A stretch of DNA of 11,624 nucleotides from Rhodospirillales bacterium. Lineage in GTDB: Bacteria; Pseudomonadota; Alphaproteobacteria; Micavibrionales; UBA2020. Each line of letters starts with the position of its first letter. The first letter of the stretch is position 1. Below, in pieces: positions 8,154-11,624 of the stretch. Position numbers and translations under genes: made by a program. The stretch is from contig JAHFPI010000001.1 in NCBI GenBank assembly GCA_023266795.1, positions 17,050 through 28,673 on the forward strand. Direction: 5' to 3'. The notes beneath the pieces were generated by a model. It was given only the letters and a program-made list of their open reading frames with translations. It did not search any database and was not told the DNA's origin.

Positions 8154-9074
8154 ATGGCGGGTAGCGGGTTACTGGCGCTTCTGGACGATATTACCGCCCT
8201 TCTGGACGACATCGCCGTTTTGTCGAAAGCGGCGGCAGGCAAAACCATCGGCATTACCGGCGACGATCTGGCCGTTAACGCGCATGTGGTGGTGGGCATT
8301 GATCCGGCGCGCGAGTTGCCGATTGTCTGGAGCGTCGCCAAGGGGTCTTTCAAAAACAAGCTGTTTCTTATTCCGGGCGCGCTGGCGCTGAATTTCGCCG
8401 CGCCCGCAGCGATCACACCGATCCTGATGCTGGGCGGCGTTTACCTCTGCTATGAAGGCACGGAGAAAATCCTCCACGCCCGTCACAGCGCCAAAGAGGA
8501 CAGCCGGCACGAGAAGCTGACCGCCGCCGCCATAAAAAGCCCGGCGGCGCTGCAAGCGTTCGAAAAAAATAAAATCAGGGGTGCCATCAATACCGACCTG
8601 ATCCTGTCCACCGAAATTATCGCCGTGACGCTGGGAACCGTTGCTACAGAACCCTTTATCACGCAGGTGATCGTCCTAACTGGAATCGGCGCGGCCATCA
8701 CTGTCGGCATTTACGGCCTTGTCGCGGCGATTGTTAAGCTGGACGATCTCGGGCTGCATCTGGAAAAAACGTCAGGGACTAAAATGATGCGCGCCCTCGG
8801 TAGCGGGCTTGTTCAGGCCGCGCCGGTCATCATGAAATTTCTGGCGGTGGCGGGAACCGCCGCCATGCTCCTTGTCGGCGGCGAACTTATCCTCCACGGC
8901 ATCCCGGAGGCGCAGCACGCCCTGCATTCTTTCGCTTTGACCCTTCCGGTTGGCGGCTGGGGGCAAAGCGCCGCCGAAATGCTCATGGCCACCCTTGCCG
9001 GTGCGACTGCCGGACTGCTCGCTATCCCTGTTACAGCCTCTGCCAGGCGGCTTTATAAGCGATTATTCTGTTGA
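8154..9074 (+). CDS. DUF808 (YedI-like) inner-membrane protein
   Basis: This 306-residue membrane protein matches the DUF808/YedI family, whose biochemical function is unknown. Hallmarks are the N-terminal MAGSGLLALLDDITALLDDI; the TIGITGDDLAVNA segment (31-43); GIDPARELPIVWSVAKGSFKNK (48-69); and a membrane segment ending in GGVYLCYEGTEKILH (94-108). Likely membrane spans are near 70-100, 149-165, 168-194, 226-250 and 275-293, with a polar charged loop at about 108-145. The conserved N-terminus supports the chosen ATG. That ATG lies 2 bases after the gcvP stop within TAATAATG, with no strong Shine-Dalgarno, so translation is probably coupled to gcvP. A link to glycine metabolism is suggested only by position. 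Confidence 0.9.
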   Translation: MAGSGLLALLDDITALLDDIAVLSKAAAGKTIGITGDDLAVNAHVVVGIDPARELPIVWSVAKGSFKNKLFLIPGALALNFAAPAAITPILMLGGVYLCYEGTEKILHARHSAKEDSRHEKLTAAAIKSPAALQAFEKNKIRGAINTDLILSTEIIAVTLGTVATEPFITQVIVLTGIGAAITVGIYGLVAAIVKLDDLGLHLEKTSGTKMMRALGSGLVQAAPVIMKFLAVAGTAAMLLVGGELILHGIPEAQHALHSFALTLPVGGWGQSAAEMLMATLAGATAGLLAIPVTASARRLYKRLFC

Positions 9075-9132
9075 CGCCGCGCGCTAAAGCGGGGCATCTT
9101 GAGGCAGCTTTTTATACACAGGGAGAAACAAT

Positions 9133-11142
9133 ATGCAGGTTAAAACAGCCGTGAACCCCGCTTCCCAATCGGCGACCCATCAGGAGATGGCCAATGCCCT
9201 CCGCGCCCTGTCGATGGACGCGGTGCAGAAGGCCAATTCCGGCCACCCCGGCATGCCGATGGGCATGGCGGACGTGGCAACGGTGCTGTTCAGCCAGTTC
9301 CTGAAATTCGACCCGTCGCTGCCGACATGGCCGGACCGCGACCGGTTCATCCTTTCCGCCGGTCATGGCTCGATGCTGCTCTATTCCATCCTCCACCTGA
9401 CGGGCTACGAAAAAATCACGCTGGAGCAGATCAAGAATTTCCGCCAGCTGCACAGCCTCACCCCCGGCCATCCGGAAGTCATGCCGGAAGCGGGCATCGA
9501 AACAACCACCGGCCCGCTGGGGCAGGGCATTTCCAACGCCGTCGGGTTTGCGCTGGCGGAACGACTGCTGGCCGCCCGCTTCGGCGACGAACTTGTCAAC
9601 CACTACACCTACGTCATCGCCGGCGACGGTGATCTGATGGAAGGCATCAGCCATGAATCCTGCTCGCTGGCGGGGCATCTGGCGCTGGGCAGGCTGATCG
9701 TGCTCTACGACGACAACAGCATTTCAATTGACGGCCCGACGTCGCTTTCTTTCACCGACGACACCAGAAAGCGCTTTGAAGCCTATGGCTGGGAAACGTT
9801 TGATGTTGACGGTCACAATCCGGAACAAATCGCCAAGGCGCTTTCCGCTGCACAGGGCAATAAAAACAAGCCTAGCCTGATCTGTTGCAAGACCAAGATC
9901 GGCTTCGGCGCGCCCACCAAGCAAGGCTCGTCCTCCAGCCACGGCTCGCCGCTGGGCGATGCGGAAATCGCCGGCGCGCGCAAGAATCTGCACTGGACGG
10001 CAGCCCCGTTTGAAATTCCGCAGCATATTGCCGATAGCTGGCGCACGGCAGGGCAACGCAGCCTGCAGGAGCGCAAGAGCTGGCAGGCGCGCCACGATCA
10101 GGCCGCCAAGCGCGAGGCCTTTGACTATGCCCTGCGCGGCGATGTGTCGAGGCAGACCGCAGAAATCATCGGTCAGTTCAAAACCAAGATGAAGCAGGAA
10201 GCCCCGAAAATCGCTACGCGGCAGGCTTCCGGCAAAGCGCTGGAAGTTCTGGTGCCGGCGCTGGCGGAAATGATCGGCGGTTCGGCCGACCTGACCGGTT
10301 CCAACCTCACGTTGGTAAAGGACATGGGCGGCGTTACCAAAGATAACAATTACGCCGGACGTTACATCTACTACGGTGTGCGCGAACACGGCATGGCGGC
10401 GATGATGAACGGCATGGCGCTGCATCGCGGGCTGATCCCCTACAGCGGCACGTTCCTGAGCTTCACCGACTATTGCCGCCCCGCCATCCGCCTGTCGGCG
10501 CTGATGAAACAGCGCGTCATTTATGTGATGACGCACGATTCCATCGGCCTCGGCGAAGATGGCCCCACTCACCAGCCGGTCGAGCATGTCTCCGCCCTGC
10601 GCGCCATTCCCAATGTGCTGGTGATGCGCCCCGCCGACGTGATTGAAACGGCGGAATGCTGGCAGATCGCGCTGGAACACACCACCGGCCCCAGTATCCT
10701 CGTGCTGACCCGTCAAGCCCTGCCGCTCGTAAGGAAGGAAAGCGGTGACGAGAATAAAACAAAGCTTGGCGCTTACGTTTTGGCCGAAGCCGTCGGTGAA
10801 CATATTGCGACGATCTGGGCGACCGGCTCCGAAATCGAAATCGCCCTCAAGGCCCGCGACCTGCTACAGGCGGAGAAAATCGGCACGCGGGTAATCTCCG
10901 CGCCCTGCCTTGAGCTGTTCGACAGGCAGGATGATAAATACAAACGCGGGCTGCAGGATCCGGGTAAAGTCACGCTCGCCATCGAAGCTGGCGTCCGCTG
11001 GGGCTGGGACAAATACATCGGCCGTCACAGCGATTTCATCGGTATGAAAAGCTTCGGCGAATCCGCGCCCTATGAGCAGCTTTACAAATACTTCGGCATC
11101 ACGGCGGAAGCGGCCGTCGGGGCGGCAAAAAAGAGGCTCTGA
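9133..11142 (+). CDS. tkt: transketolase
   Basis: Transketolase uses thiamine diphosphate to move two-carbon ketol units between sugar phosphates in the non-oxidative pentose phosphate pathway (or the Calvin cycle, if present). The 669-residue length is normal. Motifs in order: ANSGHPGMPMGMADVA (34-48) with His38; SAGHGSMLLYS (75-85); TGPLGQGISNAVG (126-138); the ThDP/metal motif from GDG (164-166) to DDN (193-195); YGVREHGMAAMMNGMALH with the catalytic Glu418; and THDSIGLGEDGPTHQPVEH. The three domains (ThDP, pyrimidine, C-terminal) are all present. GGGAGA lies 6 bases before the ATG. It is 58 bases downstream of the DUF808 gene; a good promoter was not found in that gap, so readthrough from the gcv operon is possible. 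The next gene starts 2 bases after the stop. Confidence 0.97.
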   Translation: MQVKTAVNPASQSATHQEMANALRALSMDAVQKANSGHPGMPMGMADVATVLFSQFLKFDPSLPTWPDRDRFILSAGHGSMLLYSILHLTGYEKITLEQIKNFRQLHSLTPGHPEVMPEAGIETTTGPLGQGISNAVGFALAERLLAARFGDELVNHYTYVIAGDGDLMEGISHESCSLAGHLALGRLIVLYDDNSISIDGPTSLSFTDDTRKRFEAYGWETFDVDGHNPEQIAKALSAAQGNKNKPSLICCKTKIGFGAPTKQGSSSSHGSPLGDAEIAGARKNLHWTAAPFEIPQHIADSWRTAGQRSLQERKSWQARHDQAAKREAFDYALRGDVSRQTAEIIGQFKTKMKQEAPKIATRQASGKALEVLVPALAEMIGGSADLTGSNLTLVKDMGGVTKDNNYAGRYIYYGVREHGMAAMMNGMALHRGLIPYSGTFLSFTDYCRPAIRLSALMKQRVIYVMTHDSIGLGEDGPTHQPVEHVSALRAIPNVLVMRPADVIETAECWQIALEHTTGPSILVLTRQALPLVRKESGDENKTKLGAYVLAEAVGEHIATIWATGSEIEIALKARDLLQAEKIGTRVISAPCLELFDRQDDKYKRGLQDPGKVTLAIEAGVRWGWDKYIGRHSDFIGMKSFGESAPYEQLYKYFGITAEAAVGAAKKRL

Positions 11143-11144
11143 GA

Positions 11145-11624
11145 ATGAGCGCGCCGCAACTGATAGCGCCGGATGCCGCCCACAAAGACTCCTACGCGGC
11201 CGCCCTGCGCGAGGGGCTGCATCTGGAACCCGCCACGGAAGCGGATATCCAGCTTGCGGAAAAAGACTTTGCCGCCTACATGGCCAAACGCCACGACCTG
11301 ACCGTGCCCGTCATCCTGCCCAACGGCCAGCAGGTGCAGCGTTTGCCGCAGAGGGATTTATGGCTGGTGAAAGACGGGGAATTTATCGGCATCGCCTCCC
11401 TCCGCCCCCAGCTCAACGATGTTTTGCGCCAGCGCGGCGGCAACCTCGGCTATGCCGTGCGCAGAAGCGAGCGCAGCAAAGGCTACGGTAAGATGATAAT
11501 GAAGCTCGTCCAGCCTCATGCCAAAGCACTGGGACTGGACAAACTGCTGGTCACCTGCAACGACGACAACGCCGGATCGATCAGGATTATCGAAGGCGCG
11601 GGCGGCGTACTGCAGGACAAAGTC
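11145..11624 (+). CDS. GNAT family N-acetyltransferase, N-terminal part (cut by window end)
   Basis: The frame opens at ATG 11145, 2 bases after the tkt stop, and stays open for 160 codons to the window end. AAGAGG near the end of tkt can serve as ribosome binding site, so translation may be coupled. The protein looks like a GNAT acetyltransferase, which transfers acetyl from acetyl-CoA to an amine. A strand ending in FIGIASLRPQL (80-90) is followed by GNLGYAVRRSERSKGYG (99-115), which carries the R-x-x-G-x-G acetyl-CoA loop (110-115). Then come a helix (KMIMKLVQPHAKALG) and DKLLVTCNDDNAGSIRIIE (132-150), typical of GNAT motif B. Residues 1-75 contain a helical N-terminal part of the kind seen in similar proteins. 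The acceptor substrate is unknown. Confidence 0.85.
   Translation, partial: MSAPQLIAPDAAHKDSYAAALREGLHLEPATEADIQLAEKDFAAYMAKRHDLTVPVILPNGQQVQRLPQRDLWLVKDGEFIGIASLRPQLNDVLRQRGGNLGYAVRRSERSKGYGKMIMKLVQPHAKALGLDKLLVTCNDDNAGSIRIIEGAGGVLQDKV

Noticed and set aside
9071..9095. TTGACG followed by GCTAAAGC before tkt, resembling an alphaproteobacterial promoter, and a small CCGC/GCGG inverted repeat
   Set aside because: The two boxes are only 6 bases apart, far too close for a sigma70-type promoter. The inverted repeat is short and its T-run is about 15 bases away, so neither promoter nor terminator is supported.
9724..10803. Long open frame (359 codons) on the minus strand opposite tkt
   Set aside because: tkt is unambiguous on the plus strand. 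The antisense protein is rich in Arg, His, Gln and Ala without recognisable motifs, as expected from a GC-rich shadow frame.

Overview
The window is a stretch of bacterial chromosome, moderately GC-rich, with tightly packed genes on both strands. It looks alphaproteobacterial. The protein sequences fit that group, and two candidate promoters have a TTGAC box followed 13-14 bases later by GCTACT, which resembles the housekeeping promoters described in Caulobacter. The taxonomic call is an inference. No mobile element, CRISPR array, tRNA, rRNA or phage gene was seen. Nearly everything is core metabolism, plus a few small genes of unknown function.

Left part (1-3439). The window opens on the last codons of a Bax inhibitor-1/YccA-type membrane protein (+). 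It meets, tail to tail, a small secreted protein (-) that lies downstream of trpS (-), the tryptophanyl-tRNA synthetase. An AT-rich gap of 68 bases separates trpS from a divergent 126-residue protein of unknown function (+). Next comes a 128-residue Ala/Lys-rich protein (+) with its own likely promoter. It converges on an AI-2E family (UPF0118) membrane protein (-). Both of those reading frames end inside the loop of one hairpin that can act as a terminator in both directions.

Centre (3440-8151). A 320-base intergenic region holds a promoter, a complete tandem (two-aptamer) glycine riboswitch and two small hairpins just before the gcvT ribosome binding site. Then come gcvT, gcvH and a full-length (unsplit) gcvP, separated by 2 and 1 bases. 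They encode the T, H and P proteins of the glycine cleavage system. Glycine bound by the riboswitch should switch on its own breakdown to CO2, ammonia and methylene-tetrahydrofolate. The fourth component, lipoamide dehydrogenase (L protein), is not in the window.

Right part (8152-11624). A DUF808/YedI-type membrane protein starts 2 bases after gcvP and looks translationally coupled to it. A transketolase (tkt) follows after 58 bases, then 2 bases later the start of a GNAT acetyltransferase that runs off the window. No convincing terminator or promoter separates gcvP from these genes, so the riboswitch may control a longer transcript than gcvTHP.

I found no clearly new multi-gene system. The observations most worth checking are the riboswitch expression platform (including a loop complementary to the gcvT ribosome binding site), a cluster of TAGATT elements over the gcv promoter, the shared bidirectional terminator, and the possible reach of glycine control into the downstream membrane-protein gene and tkt.
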